Assembly (NCBI GenBank): GCA_003245785.1
Contig: QKCE01000252.1
Location: 1 to 37,741 of the forward strand
DNA length: 37,741 nt
Direction: 5' to 3'
DNA from: Spirochaetales bacterium
Lineage (GTDB): Bacteria; Spirochaetota; Spirochaetia; Treponematales; Treponemataceae
Part shown: positions 1-8,632 of the stretch, one piece after another
Layout: each line of letters opens with the position of its first letter
How positions within the stretch are numbered: the stretch's first letter is position 1
The notes under the pieces: generated by a model
The model's input: the letters and a program-made list of their open reading frames with translations, nothing else
Told to the model about the DNA's origin: nothing
The model's database searches: none
Program-made: the position numbers and the translations under genes

Positions 1-541
1 CCCCGCGCTGGGCCCGGGCGCTCGCGTGGGTAAGGAGGGCGTAGGCCATGGCGGCGGCGACCAGGATCAGGTTTTCCGGCCGCGCGAAGGACGCGACGCT
101 GAACTCGGGCCCGACGATCTGGAGCACGCCGCCGGCGAGCCCGAGCACGAGCCCCGCGAAGGCGACCGGCGCGAGCCGGGATTTCGCGAATAGCGCGGCG
201 ATGAGAAAGCTGAAAAGGGGATTGAGGGTGGGCACGAGGACGCCGCCGTAACCGCCGGGACCGTGCTTCATGGCGGTGAGAAACAGCACGTTATATACCG
301 CGAGGGCCGCCGCGGAAAGGAAGGTCCAGAGCCGCGCGCCCCGGGGAAGGGAAAGGGGTTCCCGGCGCAGGAGCAGCACGGGGACGAAGGACGCGGCGTT
401 GAGAACGAACCGCCAGAAGGCGGTCAGCTCGGCGGGGTACCCCGCGGCCCATTTCGCGACCGTCCAGGAGCCGCCCCAGCTTACCATGGCGAGGGCCATA
501 AGCGCGTAAAAGAGCGGGTTACGCCCGGCGTTTTCTTTCAT
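1..541 (-). CDS. EamA/DMT-family transporter, partial (runs off the left edge)
   Basis: Reverse-strand translation from ATG at 541: MKENAGRNPLFYALMALAMVSWGGSWTVAKWAAGYPAELTAFWRFVLNAASFVPVLLL...; hydrophobic segments and the SWGGSW / WRF motifs typical of EamA. Open to base 1, so absent from the ORF track. Confidence 0.85.
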   Translation of the reverse strand, partial: MKENAGRNPLFYALMALAMVSWGGSWTVAKWAAGYPAELTAFWRFVLNAASFVPVLLLRREPLSLPRGARLWTFLSAAALAVYNVLFLTAMKHGPGGYGGVLVPTLNPLFSFLIAALFAKSRLAPVAFAGLVLGLAGGVLQIVGPEFSVASFARPENLILVAAAMAYALLTHASARAQRG

Positions 542-561
542 GGGGCGATCATAGCACGGGC

Positions 562-1146
562 TCAAGGCGCCAGGAAGCCCTTCTCCACCGCGTCGTCGGT
601 CAGGCCCCTCACGAAGTCCCAAATTTCCGGCGCGCCCTCGGCGATATGGGCGTTCGCGGTAAGGATCATGCGCCGGGTGACGCCGTGGGTTTCCCAGGTC
701 GAGCCCTCGTTCAGGTAATTCTGGTAAATAGGCTCCAGCCGGTCGAACACCGCGGCGTACTTCGCCTCGGGGGTTTCCCGGGCCTCGAACTCCTCCCAGA
801 GCCCGCGGAAGAGATCCCGGTGTTCCGGGTCGAGCATGCCGAAGATCCGCTCCGCCGCCTTGCGTTCCCGCTCCTCGGCGAGCCCCCGCTCGGGCGAATA
901 GAGGAAGGTGTCTCCCGCGTCCACCTCGACCACGTCGTGGAGGAGCAGCATGAGGAGCACCCGCTCGAGGTTCACCGGGAAGGGCGAGAATTCGCGGAAA
1001 AGCGCGGCCATTACGCTGATGGTCCAGGAATGCTCCGCGTCGTTCTCGAACCGGGAACGGTCGAATAGCCGCGACTTCCGGAAAATGGACTTTATCTTGT
1101 CGATCTCCACGATGAAGTCGAGATATTGGGCAATTTTCGGGTTCAT
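562..1146 (-). CDS. HD-domain hydrolase (YfbR/HD_3-like)
   Basis: MNPKIAQYLDFIVEIDKIKSIFRKSRLFDRSRFENDAEHSWTISVMAALF...LLLHDVVEVDAGDTF: the H...HD motif pattern (AEHSW, LHDVVE). ATG overlaps the stop of the upstream gene (ATGA). The track ORF to 1512 is over-extended. Confidence 0.85.
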   Translation of the reverse strand: MNPKIAQYLDFIVEIDKIKSIFRKSRLFDRSRFENDAEHSWTISVMAALFREFSPFPVNLERVLLMLLLHDVVEVDAGDTFLYSPERGLAEERERKAAERIFGMLDPEHRDLFRGLWEEFEARETPEAKYAAVFDRLEPIYQNYLNEGSTWETHGVTRRMILTANAHIAEGAPEIWDFVRGLTDDAVEKGFLAP

Positions 1147-1775
1147 TGGGGATCTCCTTCCCGGAGGGCGTCCGCGAGGCTTTCGAGGGCCAGGGCGCGG
1201 GCTTCGGCGAGCCAGGCCATCCGCTCGTCGGGCGTGCTTTTCGACACGATCCGGAACATCTTCCTGCGGGCTTTCTCTATGCCGCAAAAGCCGAACACGC
1301 AGCGGATCCATTCCCATTCGAGGGGGTCCCGGAAATAGCCGTTTTCCCTCTCCTCGTCGGTGTTCGAGGTATTCAGGACAAGGGCCGCCTTGCCCCCGAA
1401 CATGCCACGGGAGGGAAGGTCGGGGTTCGAGGGGTCGAAGTCGTAGGCCAGGGGCGGGCGGAATACCCTGTCCACGTAGCCCTTGAGCATCGCCGGTGGC
1501 TGGCCCCACCAATTCGGGTGGACGAAGGCGAGAAGGTCGGACTCGCCGGCTTCCCTCATGTACCGGAGGACCAGCGGGTCTTCCGCCGGCTTCTTGCCGA
1601 GCTCTTCGACGGTCAGGACCGGGTCGAAGCCCTCGGCGTACAGGTCATGGGCGTGCACGACGGCCCCGGCCTCCCGGAGCGACTCGGTCACCGCGGCGTA
1701 AATCGCGTGGTTCAGGCTCTCCTTCCAGGGATGCGCGAGAATCACGCTCGCCGTGGGCGCGCGGCCTTTCGCCAT
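1143..1775 (-). CDS. NAD(P)H dehydrogenase (quinone) / flavodoxin-like fold protein
   Basis: SVILAHPWKESLNHAIYAAVTESLREAGAVVHAHDLYAEGFDPVL...FVHPNWWGQPPAMLKGYVDRVF: NQO/KefF-type family signature. Start taken at MAKGRAP (1775), just after the PhzF stop; MPTV at 1802 is the alternative. Confidence 0.88.
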   Translation of the reverse strand: MAKGRAPTASVILAHPWKESLNHAIYAAVTESLREAGAVVHAHDLYAEGFDPVLTVEELGKKPAEDPLVLRYMREAGESDLLAFVHPNWWGQPPAMLKGYVDRVFRPPLAYDFDPSNPDLPSRGMFGGKAALVLNTSNTDEERENGYFRDPLEWEWIRCVFGFCGIEKARRKMFRIVSKSTPDERMAWLAEARALALESLADALREGDPQ

Positions 1776-1779
1776 GGCC

Positions 1780-2646
1780 TTAGCGGAGGTTACCGTCGGC
1801 AACGGCGAACACGCGGCCGCCGATCTCGATGTTGTAGGACACCCCGTCGTAATTCGAGCGAAGGTAGAGGACGGACTTCCGCCCGATCTCGAAGCCCTGC
1901 TCCACGCTTATGTCCACCGAGTCTTCCCCGAAATAGCGATGGTTCACGAGATAGGCCGCGAGGCAGCCGTTGGCGCTTCCCGTGGCCGGGTCCTCGAAGG
2001 TGCCGAGCACGTCGTCGAACATGCGGCAGTTCAGGGAATTCTCGGACTCGTAGGTCTCGGGGCAAAAGAGAAAGAGGGGCTTCCGGTCGCGGGTGCTGAA
2101 ATGGCGCCGGAATTCCTGGATGTCGTTGGAGGCGTCCTTCATCGCCCGGAGGGTCTTGATGGGGACGATGATGAAGTCGAGGCCGGTCGACACGTTCTGT
2201 ATGGGAAAGCGCTTGTCGATATCCGAGGCGTCGAGGCTGATCATGGGCGCGATGAGCGCGCGCTCGTGCTCCTCCCCGAAGATGGGCTCCATCTGCTTCA
2301 TCCATACCAGGCCGTCGGAATCGAACCGGACGGGAACCTGCCCCGCCTCGAGCTCCAGGATTACCTCCTCGGTCCCGCCTCCCAGGATTTCCTCGCGGAT
2401 CACGTAGGCGGTGCCGAGGGAAGGATGCCCCGCGAAGGGAATCTCCCCAGCGGGGGTGAAGATATACACGCGGAAACGGTTCCCCTCGGACTCGTAAAGC
2501 GCGATGAAGGTCGTCTCGGAGAAATGGAACTCCGTGGCGATGCGCTGCATCTCGTCCTTTTCCATGGGCTCGCGTAAAAGCACCACCGCGAGCTGGTTGC
2601 CCGAATAGCGCTCCCGACCGAACACGTCTACGATATGAAACTTCAC
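1780..2646 (-). CDS. PhzF family phenazine biosynthesis-like / isomerase protein
   Basis: MKFHIVDVFGRERYSGNQLAVVLL...FSETTFI...IFTPAGEIPFAGHPSLGTAYVI...EDPATGSANGCLAAYL: hallmark PhzF motifs. GTG start with a GGAGGAGG Shine-Dalgarno. Confidence 0.93.
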   Translation of the reverse strand: MKFHIVDVFGRERYSGNQLAVVLLREPMEKDEMQRIATEFHFSETTFIALYESEGNRFRVYIFTPAGEIPFAGHPSLGTAYVIREEILGGGTEEVILELEAGQVPVRFDSDGLVWMKQMEPIFGEEHERALIAPMISLDASDIDKRFPIQNVSTGLDFIIVPIKTLRAMKDASNDIQEFRRHFSTRDRKPLFLFCPETYESENSLNCRMFDDVLGTFEDPATGSANGCLAAYLVNHRYFGEDSVDISVEQGFEIGRKSVLYLRSNYDGVSYNIEIGGRVFAVADGNLR

Positions 2647-2694
2647 GAATCCTCCTCCGACCCGGCGAACCGGGACGCGCCGCCCGCGGCGCGG

Positions 2695-3189
2695 TTATTT
2701 CCTGATCGCCAAGCCCGCGTACCGGGGCTGCGAGGCGATATATTCCTCGATTTCCTTAATCTCCGCAAGGGTCAGCATCTGTACCTTCCAGGATTGCCAC
2801 GACCTCCCGTCGCTTCCCTTGGTCAGGTCCATGACGAATTTCCCCGGGAAGATGGTGACCGTATTCGGTTCCAGGGAGAATGCGTTCCCGTAGTTCCATG
2901 ACTTCGAGACCTGCCCGGACTGGATGTAAATCGATTGGATCGACTTTACGGTATACAGGCCGGGCGCCATCATGTTGTACTGCTGGAATTTCTTGAGCGG
3001 ATCGACCTTAAGCTCGAAACCCTCGCCTTTCATCTTGTACTTCACGAAGAGGTCGCTCTTCGAGACCGATTCGCGGTCGATCATCATCACGAGCAGCGAA
3101 TTGTCTGGATTCACCGACTGGGTGGACGCGCAGGACGAAAGGGCGACGACCGCCGCCGCCAATGCCGCCAAAACGGAAATTCTTCTCAT
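2695..3189 (-). CDS. Putative lipoprotein of unknown function
   Basis: MRRISVLAALAAAVVALSSCASTQS: signal peptide with lipobox (LSSC); SD AAGGAAGG upstream of ATG; no family recognised in the mature part. Confidence 0.7.
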   Translation of the reverse strand: MRRISVLAALAAAVVALSSCASTQSVNPDNSLLVMMIDRESVSKSDLFVKYKMKGEGFELKVDPLKKFQQYNMMAPGLYTVKSIQSIYIQSGQVSKSWNYGNAFSLEPNTVTIFPGKFVMDLTKGSDGRSWQSWKVQMLTLAEIKEIEEYIASQPRYAGLAIRK

Positions 3190-3277
3190 TTGAAACCTTC
3201 CTTATTTTTTAATCGCGGGTCTTACGGATCCGCGTATTTTGCGATAAGAGGGGCGCTTCCGACCGCGGGCGACCGCC

Positions 3278-3829
3278 TCAGTATTCGGCGGCGTCCATAT
3301 CGAGAAGGGGAGCCAGTTCGGCCTGACGCGCCGCGACGAGCTTGAGGTCGGCGGGATGCACCGCGGATTTCATGGCATCCACGTTCTTCTTCACCCCGTC
3401 GATATACGTGGCCATCTGCGCGTTGTCGGCGTATTGGGCGGTATAGAGGTCGAGGGCGGATTGCATGGACACGATTCCGATGCAGTAGGATATTACGACG
3501 AATTTCACGAAGCCCCGGTCCCCGAGGCCGTTCTTTTTCATGACGGCCGCGACTTCCGCGGGGGGATTCAGCGAGCGGAGTTTCATGAAGGACGAGGCGA
3601 GGTCGGTATTCCCGTCGGCGCCCTCGAAGGCGTCGGGGAAATACCCGTCGTACTTGTCGCCCAGGGCGTCCAACCCTTCCTGAATGGCGTCGAAATTGGC
3701 GATGTAGGCGGATACGTCGGCGGCGGAGAGCACCTTTTCGGGCGCGGTCTGGGCGAAAAGCGGCGCCGACGCGAACAGGGCGAGGGTAACGACCGCGAAC
3801 GCGATAACCGAACGGGAGGATGTTTTCAT
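3278..3829 (-). CDS. Secreted hypothetical protein
   Basis: MKTSSRSVIAFAVVTLALFASAPLFAQTAPEKVLSAADV: Sec signal peptide with AxA-like cleavage site; SD AAGGAG; no family recognised. Confidence 0.7.
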   Translation of the reverse strand: MKTSSRSVIAFAVVTLALFASAPLFAQTAPEKVLSAADVSAYIANFDAIQEGLDALGDKYDGYFPDAFEGADGNTDLASSFMKLRSLNPPAEVAAVMKKNGLGDRGFVKFVVISYCIGIVSMQSALDLYTAQYADNAQMATYIDGVKKNVDAMKSAVHPADLKLVAARQAELAPLLDMDAAEY

Positions 3830-3891
3830 CGAAGGCTCCTTGTGACCGGGAAGGCGGAACGCCGGATAGGCAATCCGCCGCCCCCGGGAAC

Positions 3892-6342
3892 CTATTCTAC
3901 CACAACTTTATCGAGTTTCCAAATGTCCCGGACGTACTCCTCGATCGTTCGGTCGGAGCTGAATTTCCCCGAGCGGGCCACGTTCAGGAAGGCCATTTTC
4001 GCCCAGCGTTCCCGGTCGCGATACGCTTCCTCGAGTCGCTCGTGGGCCTCGGCGTAGGCGTCGAAATCCGCCAGGACGTAGTACACGTCGGGACGCTGGC
4101 CGTCGATTCCGTAGACGAGGGAATCGTAAAGCTCCCGGAAAAGGCCGTCGGTCTGGGCGCCGAAGGTCCCGTCCACCAGCTGGTGCAGGACCGCCGCGAG
4201 CTTCGGGTTTTTCGCCAGGTATTCCTGGGGGTTGTAATGGTGACCCGACTCGACCTTCTGGATCTCGTCGGCGGTCAGCCCGAAGATGAAGGCGTTCTCC
4301 GCCCCGGCTTCCTCCACGATCTCGATGTTCGCCCCGTCGAGGGTCCCGATCGTCACGGCGCCGTTGATCATGAATTTCATGTTGCCCGTGCCTGAGGCTT
4401 CCTTGCCGGCGGTGGAGATCTGCTCGGAAACGTCCGAAGCGGGAAAAAGCTTTTCCGCCAGGGACACGCGGTAATTCTCCACGAACACCACCCGGAGCTT
4501 CCCCCGTACCCGGTGGTCGTTGTTTACCAGGTCGGCGACGGAGTTTATCAGCTTGATCACGCTTTTCGCGCGGCGATAGCCCGAGGCGGCCTTGGCCCCG
4601 AAGATGAAGGTTCGCGCGACGGGCTCGTAGGACGGGTCTTCCACGACGCGCTGGTAGAGGTACATCACGTGGAGCACGTTTAGCAGCTGGCGCTTGTACT
4701 CGTGGAGGCGCTTGATCTGCACGTCGAAGATCGAGTCCGGGTCGATGAACACGTTCTGGGTTTCCTTGAGGTACCGGGCGAGCTCGACCTTGTTCGCCCG
4801 CTTGATCGCCATGAATTCCCCGAGGACCGCCCCGTCGTCGGCGAATTTCTCGAGCTTTTTGAGCAGGGACAGGTCCTTCTCCCAACCGTGGCCGATCTTC
4901 CGGGTAATGAACGCCGAGAGCGCGGGGTTCGCGTTCGCGAGCCACCGCCGCTGGGTGACGCCGTTGGTCTTGTTGTTGAATTTCGAGGGATACAACTCGA
5001 ACCAGTCCCGAAGCTCCGATTTCTTGAGGATATCCGTATGCAGGGCGGCGACGCCGTTCACCGAGAACGCCGCGTGGATCGCGAGCCAGGCCATGTGGAT
5101 CTTACCCTCGGAGATGATCGCCATGCGGTTCTGCTTTTGCCAGTCCTCGGGGAATTTCTCCCGAAGCTCGGCGAGGAAGCGGCGGTTGATCTCCTCGACG
5201 ATCTGGTATACCCGGGGCAGAAGCCCCTGGAAGATCTCGATGGGCCACTTCTCGAGGGCCTCGGCCAGGATCGTGTGGTTGGTGTAGGCGAAGGTATTGG
5301 TTACCACGGCCCAGGCGGCGTCCCAGCCGAGCTGGCGCTCGTCGATCAGGAGGCGCATGAGCTCGGGGATCGCGACCACGGGATGGGTGTCGTTCAGCTG
5401 GATCACGTTGAACTCGGCGAAGCGCGACAGGTCGTTGCCGTGGTCGCGGTGGTATTTCGCCAGGAGGTCCTGGAGGCTCGCCGAGGAGAAGAAGTATTGC
5501 TGCTTGAGCCGGAGCGCCTTGCCCGAGGGACCCGAGTCGTTCGGGTAAAGGACCCGCGAAATGTTCTCGGCGCTGTTCTGCCGCTCGACCGCCCGGTTGT
5601 AATGCATGTCGTTGAAGAGCCGGAGGTCGAAGCCGTCCTCGCTCGAGGCCGCCCAGAGGCGGAGGCGGTTCACGGTCCTGGTATCGAAGCCGACGATGGG
5701 CACGTCGTAGGGGGTCGCGGTGACCTCCTCGCCGCCCTCGATCCGGAAGGCCACGTGCCCGTTTGCCTGGGTCTCCGCCACGGGGGTTCCCCCGAAGGTC
5801 ACCTTGACGGCGAGGTCCGAGCGTTTTACCTCCCAGGGGTCGCGGTGCTTGAGCCAGTTGTCCGGGTATTCCACCTGGAACCCGTTCTCGATCCGCTGCT
5901 CGAACATGCCGTACTGGTACCGGATGCCGTAGCCGTGGCCCGGGTAGTCGAGGGTCGCGAGGGAGTCGAGGAAACAGGCTGCGAGGCGGCCCAGGCCGCC
6001 GTTCCCCAGGCCCGCGTCCGGTTCTTCCTCCTCGATCGAGGAATAGTCGAAATCGAGCTCCTCGAGCACCTCCCTCACGGATTCCATGATCCCGAAGTTG
6101 ATCAGGTTGTTGCTGAGCGCGCGGCCCATCAGGAACTCCGCCGAGAGGTAGTACATCTGGCGGCCGGGATTTTCCTCGTACTTTTTGCGGGTGGCCATCC
6201 AGTTGGTTTGGATATATTCCATTACCGACGCCGACACGGCGTCGTAGATATCGTGCTTGTTCGCCTCGTCCAGATGCTTTCCGTAATTCCTCTTGAGCCT
6301 GGTCCGGATCGAGGTCTTAAAACTTTCTTTATCGAATTTCAT
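3892..6342 (-). CDS. glgP: Glycogen/starch/alpha-glucan phosphorylase
   Basis: 816 aa; YYLSAEFLMGRALSNNL, DAGLGNGGLGRLAACFLDSLATL, IQLNDTHP, EASGTGNMKFMINGAVTIGTLDGANIEI (PLP region). SD AGGAG upstream of ATG. Confidence 0.97.
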   Translation of the reverse strand: MKFDKESFKTSIRTRLKRNYGKHLDEANKHDIYDAVSASVMEYIQTNWMATRKKYEENPGRQMYYLSAEFLMGRALSNNLINFGIMESVREVLEELDFDYSSIEEEEPDAGLGNGGLGRLAACFLDSLATLDYPGHGYGIRYQYGMFEQRIENGFQVEYPDNWLKHRDPWEVKRSDLAVKVTFGGTPVAETQANGHVAFRIEGGEEVTATPYDVPIVGFDTRTVNRLRLWAASSEDGFDLRLFNDMHYNRAVERQNSAENISRVLYPNDSGPSGKALRLKQQYFFSSASLQDLLAKYHRDHGNDLSRFAEFNVIQLNDTHPVVAIPELMRLLIDERQLGWDAAWAVVTNTFAYTNHTILAEALEKWPIEIFQGLLPRVYQIVEEINRRFLAELREKFPEDWQKQNRMAIISEGKIHMAWLAIHAAFSVNGVAALHTDILKKSELRDWFELYPSKFNNKTNGVTQRRWLANANPALSAFITRKIGHGWEKDLSLLKKLEKFADDGAVLGEFMAIKRANKVELARYLKETQNVFIDPDSIFDVQIKRLHEYKRQLLNVLHVMYLYQRVVEDPSYEPVARTFIFGAKAASGYRRAKSVIKLINSVADLVNNDHRVRGKLRVVFVENYRVSLAEKLFPASDVSEQISTAGKEASGTGNMKFMINGAVTIGTLDGANIEIVEEAGAENAFIFGLTADEIQKVESGHHYNPQEYLAKNPKLAAVLHQLVDGTFGAQTDGLFRELYDSLVYGIDGQRPDVYYVLADFDAYAEAHERLEEAYRDRERWAKMAFLNVARSGKFSSDRTIEEYVRDIWKLDKVVVE
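3894..3922 (-). promoter_or_regulatory. Extended -10 promoter for the secreted hypothetical protein, overlapping the glgP 3' end
   Basis: Minus strand TTGGAA (3922-3917)-N17-TAGAAT (3899-3894) preceded by TGG. Confidence 0.45.
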
Positions 6343-6402
6343 GACGGTACTCCTGTTAACGCTTCGCCAACCCCTGCGTTGGGCCTTTCATTCGGTAGTA
6401 AG

Positions 6403-6414
6403 TAAACCGGTTTA
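6403..6414. promoter_or_regulatory. Palindromic operator candidate (TAAACCGGTTTA), LacI-family-like, upstream of glgP
   Basis: Perfect 12-bp palindrome in the glgX-glgP gap, immediately downstream of a minus-strand TATAAT (6427-6422). Confidence 0.5.
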
Positions 6415-6423
6415 ACAAAAATA

Positions 6424-8571
6424 TTATACTATCCGGGAGATGAGCACAACACCGCTTCGCCCGAGAATTCGATATTTTGCGTCGTTTTGAAGCTTTTCTT
6501 CGGCCCCTTCGGGCAAAATATCGGCGGGCGAGGGCTTGGCCGTATCGATCGCGCGATACCATTTCCTTCCCGGGGGCGGGGGGCAAAGGGTCACCGTGAG
6601 GTCCGACACGGAGGAGTTGAACATCACGCAAAAGTCGTTTTCGTCGCAATCCTGGGCGACGGTCGCCCGGGTACCGAGGAGGCGATAGGCGATGAACCGG
6701 TTCATCTTCCCCCAATCCGCGGGCTTTCCGTCGGCGCCGAACCATTCCACGTCGGGCATGATATGGGACGAATAATGGGCCCCCGTGAGGAATTCCGGGC
6801 GCAGGAAGGCGGGGTGCCGCCTGCGAAAGGCGATCATTTCCCGGACGAAACGGAGCACGCCGCCGTGCGTCCCGAGAAGGTCCCAGTCGAACCAGGAGAT
6901 CGGGTTGTCCTGGCAATAGGCGTTGTTGTTCCCCCCCTGGGTTCGCCGGACCTCGTCGCCCATGAGGATCATCGGCGTGCCGAGGGACACGAGGGTCGAA
7001 AGGAAGAAGTTTTTCACCTGCCGGTCCCTGACCCTCTCGATGGAGGCGTTGGGGCTCGGCCCTTCCATGCCGTAGTTATAGCTCACGTTGTGGTCGCTGC
7101 CGTCGCGGTTGTTCTCGCCGTTCGCGTCGTTATGCTTGCCGTTGTAGGACACGAGGTCGTTCATCGTGAAGCCGTCGTGGCTGGTGACGAAGTTGATCGA
7201 ATGGAAGGGCTTTCGCCCGTCCCGGAGGTAGAGGTCCGAGGAACCCGTAAGTCGGGTCGCCATGTGCGGGACCAGCCCGTCGTCCCCCCGCCAGAACGCC
7301 CGAAGGTCGTCGCGGAAGCGGTCGTTCCATTCCGCCCATCGGCCTCCCGGGAACCATCCAACCTGGTACGCGCCTCCCGCGTCCCAGGCCTCGGCGATAA
7401 TCTTCGTGTTCCGAAGCACCGGGTCCTCGGCGATGCGCTCGATCATCGGGGGGTTCTCCAGCATCTTGCCGCGCTGGTCCCGCCCGAGCACCGAGCCGAG
7501 ATCGAAGCGGAACCCGTCCACGTGCATCTCGGTTACCCAGTAGCGGAGGCAGTCCAGGATCAGGGTGCGCACCACCGGGTGGTTGCAGTTCACCGTGTTG
7601 CCGCAGCCCGAGTAGTTCCGGTAGTAGCGGGGATTGTCCTCGAGCATGTAGTACACGGAATTGTCGAAGCCCCGGAAGCTCATGGTGACGCCCCGCTCGT
7701 TGCCCTCGGCGGTATGGTTGAACACGATATCCAGGATGAGCTCGATCCCGGCGGCATGGAGGGCCTTCACCATCTCCTTGAACTCGCGAACCGGGCCGTC
7801 CCCGTCCCGAACCGACGAGAAGGACGATTTCGGCGCGAAGAAGGCGATGGTGCTGTAGCCCCAATAATTCTTCAGCCGCTCGCCGGTCTCGGGATTCGTC
7901 CGGGCGTTCTCCCACTCGTCGAACTCGTGCACCGGCAAAAGCTCGAGGCTCGTGATGCCCAGGGACTTGAGGTAGGGTATGGCCTCGATCACGCCCCGGA
8001 AGGTACCCGGATGCGCGACGCCGGAGGAGGGGTGGACCGTGAAGCCCCGGACGTGGGCCTCGTAAATGACGCTTTTACGGAGCGCGTAGTTGAGGGGCCG
8101 GTCGTCCCCCCAATCGAAATCGTCGTCATCGACCACCACGCATTTCGGGAAACGCTCCGCGGACTGGCGGGTGGTGTAGGCCAGGTCCGGGTCGTAATGG
8201 TGACGGGAGGGATGGGCCTCGAGCCCGAGGAAAATCGACGCGGGGGTGAGGGCCTTCGCGTAGGGATCGACGAGATACTTGTGCACGTTGAAGCGCATGC
8301 CCTCGCAGGGCCGGAAGGGGCCCTCCACGCGGTACAGGTACAGGGCGCCCGCCTCGAGGCCCTCGACGAAGACGTGCCACACGTCCCCGGTCCTGTTAAG
8401 CCCCGGGTCCAGGGCGTACGAGCGGCAAGGTTCCGCGTCGTCGGGCTCGCGAAAAATCTCGAGGATAACCGCCGTCCCGTGGCGGGAGAAACAGCTGAAG
8501 TTGACCCCTCCTACCATGACCGTCGCGCCGGACGGGAATGGCTTCCCGGGCAAGAATCTCAATTTTTCCAT
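6424..8571 (-). CDS. glgX: Glycogen debranching enzyme (isoamylase-type)
   Basis: 715 aa; GH13 motifs DIVFNHTAEG, VDGFRFDLGSVLGRD, IIAEAWDAGG, NFVTSHDGFTMNDLVSYN; adjacent to glgP. Confidence 0.95.
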   Translation of the reverse strand: MEKLRFLPGKPFPSGATVMVGGVNFSCFSRHGTAVILEIFREPDDAEPCRSYALDPGLNRTGDVWHVFVEGLEAGALYLYRVEGPFRPCEGMRFNVHKYLVDPYAKALTPASIFLGLEAHPSRHHYDPDLAYTTRQSAERFPKCVVVDDDDFDWGDDRPLNYALRKSVIYEAHVRGFTVHPSSGVAHPGTFRGVIEAIPYLKSLGITSLELLPVHEFDEWENARTNPETGERLKNYWGYSTIAFFAPKSSFSSVRDGDGPVREFKEMVKALHAAGIELILDIVFNHTAEGNERGVTMSFRGFDNSVYYMLEDNPRYYRNYSGCGNTVNCNHPVVRTLILDCLRYWVTEMHVDGFRFDLGSVLGRDQRGKMLENPPMIERIAEDPVLRNTKIIAEAWDAGGAYQVGWFPGGRWAEWNDRFRDDLRAFWRGDDGLVPHMATRLTGSSDLYLRDGRKPFHSINFVTSHDGFTMNDLVSYNGKHNDANGENNRDGSDHNVSYNYGMEGPSPNASIERVRDRQVKNFFLSTLVSLGTPMILMGDEVRRTQGGNNNAYCQDNPISWFDWDLLGTHGGVLRFVREMIAFRRRHPAFLRPEFLTGAHYSSHIMPDVEWFGADGKPADWGKMNRFIAYRLLGTRATVAQDCDENDFCVMFNSSVSDLTVTLCPPPPGRKWYRAIDTAKPSPADILPEGAEEKLQNDAKYRILGRSGVVLISRIV

Positions 8572-8609
8572 CTACAACGGAAATTATAGTTCGCTCCCCG
8601 GTTTTATGC

Positions 8610-8615
8610 TAGAAT
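8610..8615 (+). promoter_or_regulatory. Extended -10 (TGC-TAGAAT) for the pseudoreceiver/HATPase/cNMP gene
   Basis: ATGCTAGAAT 17 nt before the ATG at 8633, with SD GGAG in between. Confidence 0.5.
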
Positions 8616-8632
8616 GAACTTTCGGAGACGAT

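Noticed and set aside
3190-3277. Inverted repeat CGCGGGTCTTACGGATCCGCG upstream of the lipoprotein gene as a terminator or regulatory hairpin
   Set aside because: Stem imperfect with no proper U-tract; too weak to call.
4702-6405. 567-aa plus-strand ORF antisense to glgP
   Set aside because: Shadow ORF produced by high GC and codon bias; glgP on the minus strand is unambiguous and the antisense translation has no recognisable motif.
6487-8589. 700-aa plus-strand ORF antisense to glgX
   Set aside because: Shadow ORF; low-complexity H/V/E/G-rich translation, while the minus strand encodes a clear GH13 enzyme.
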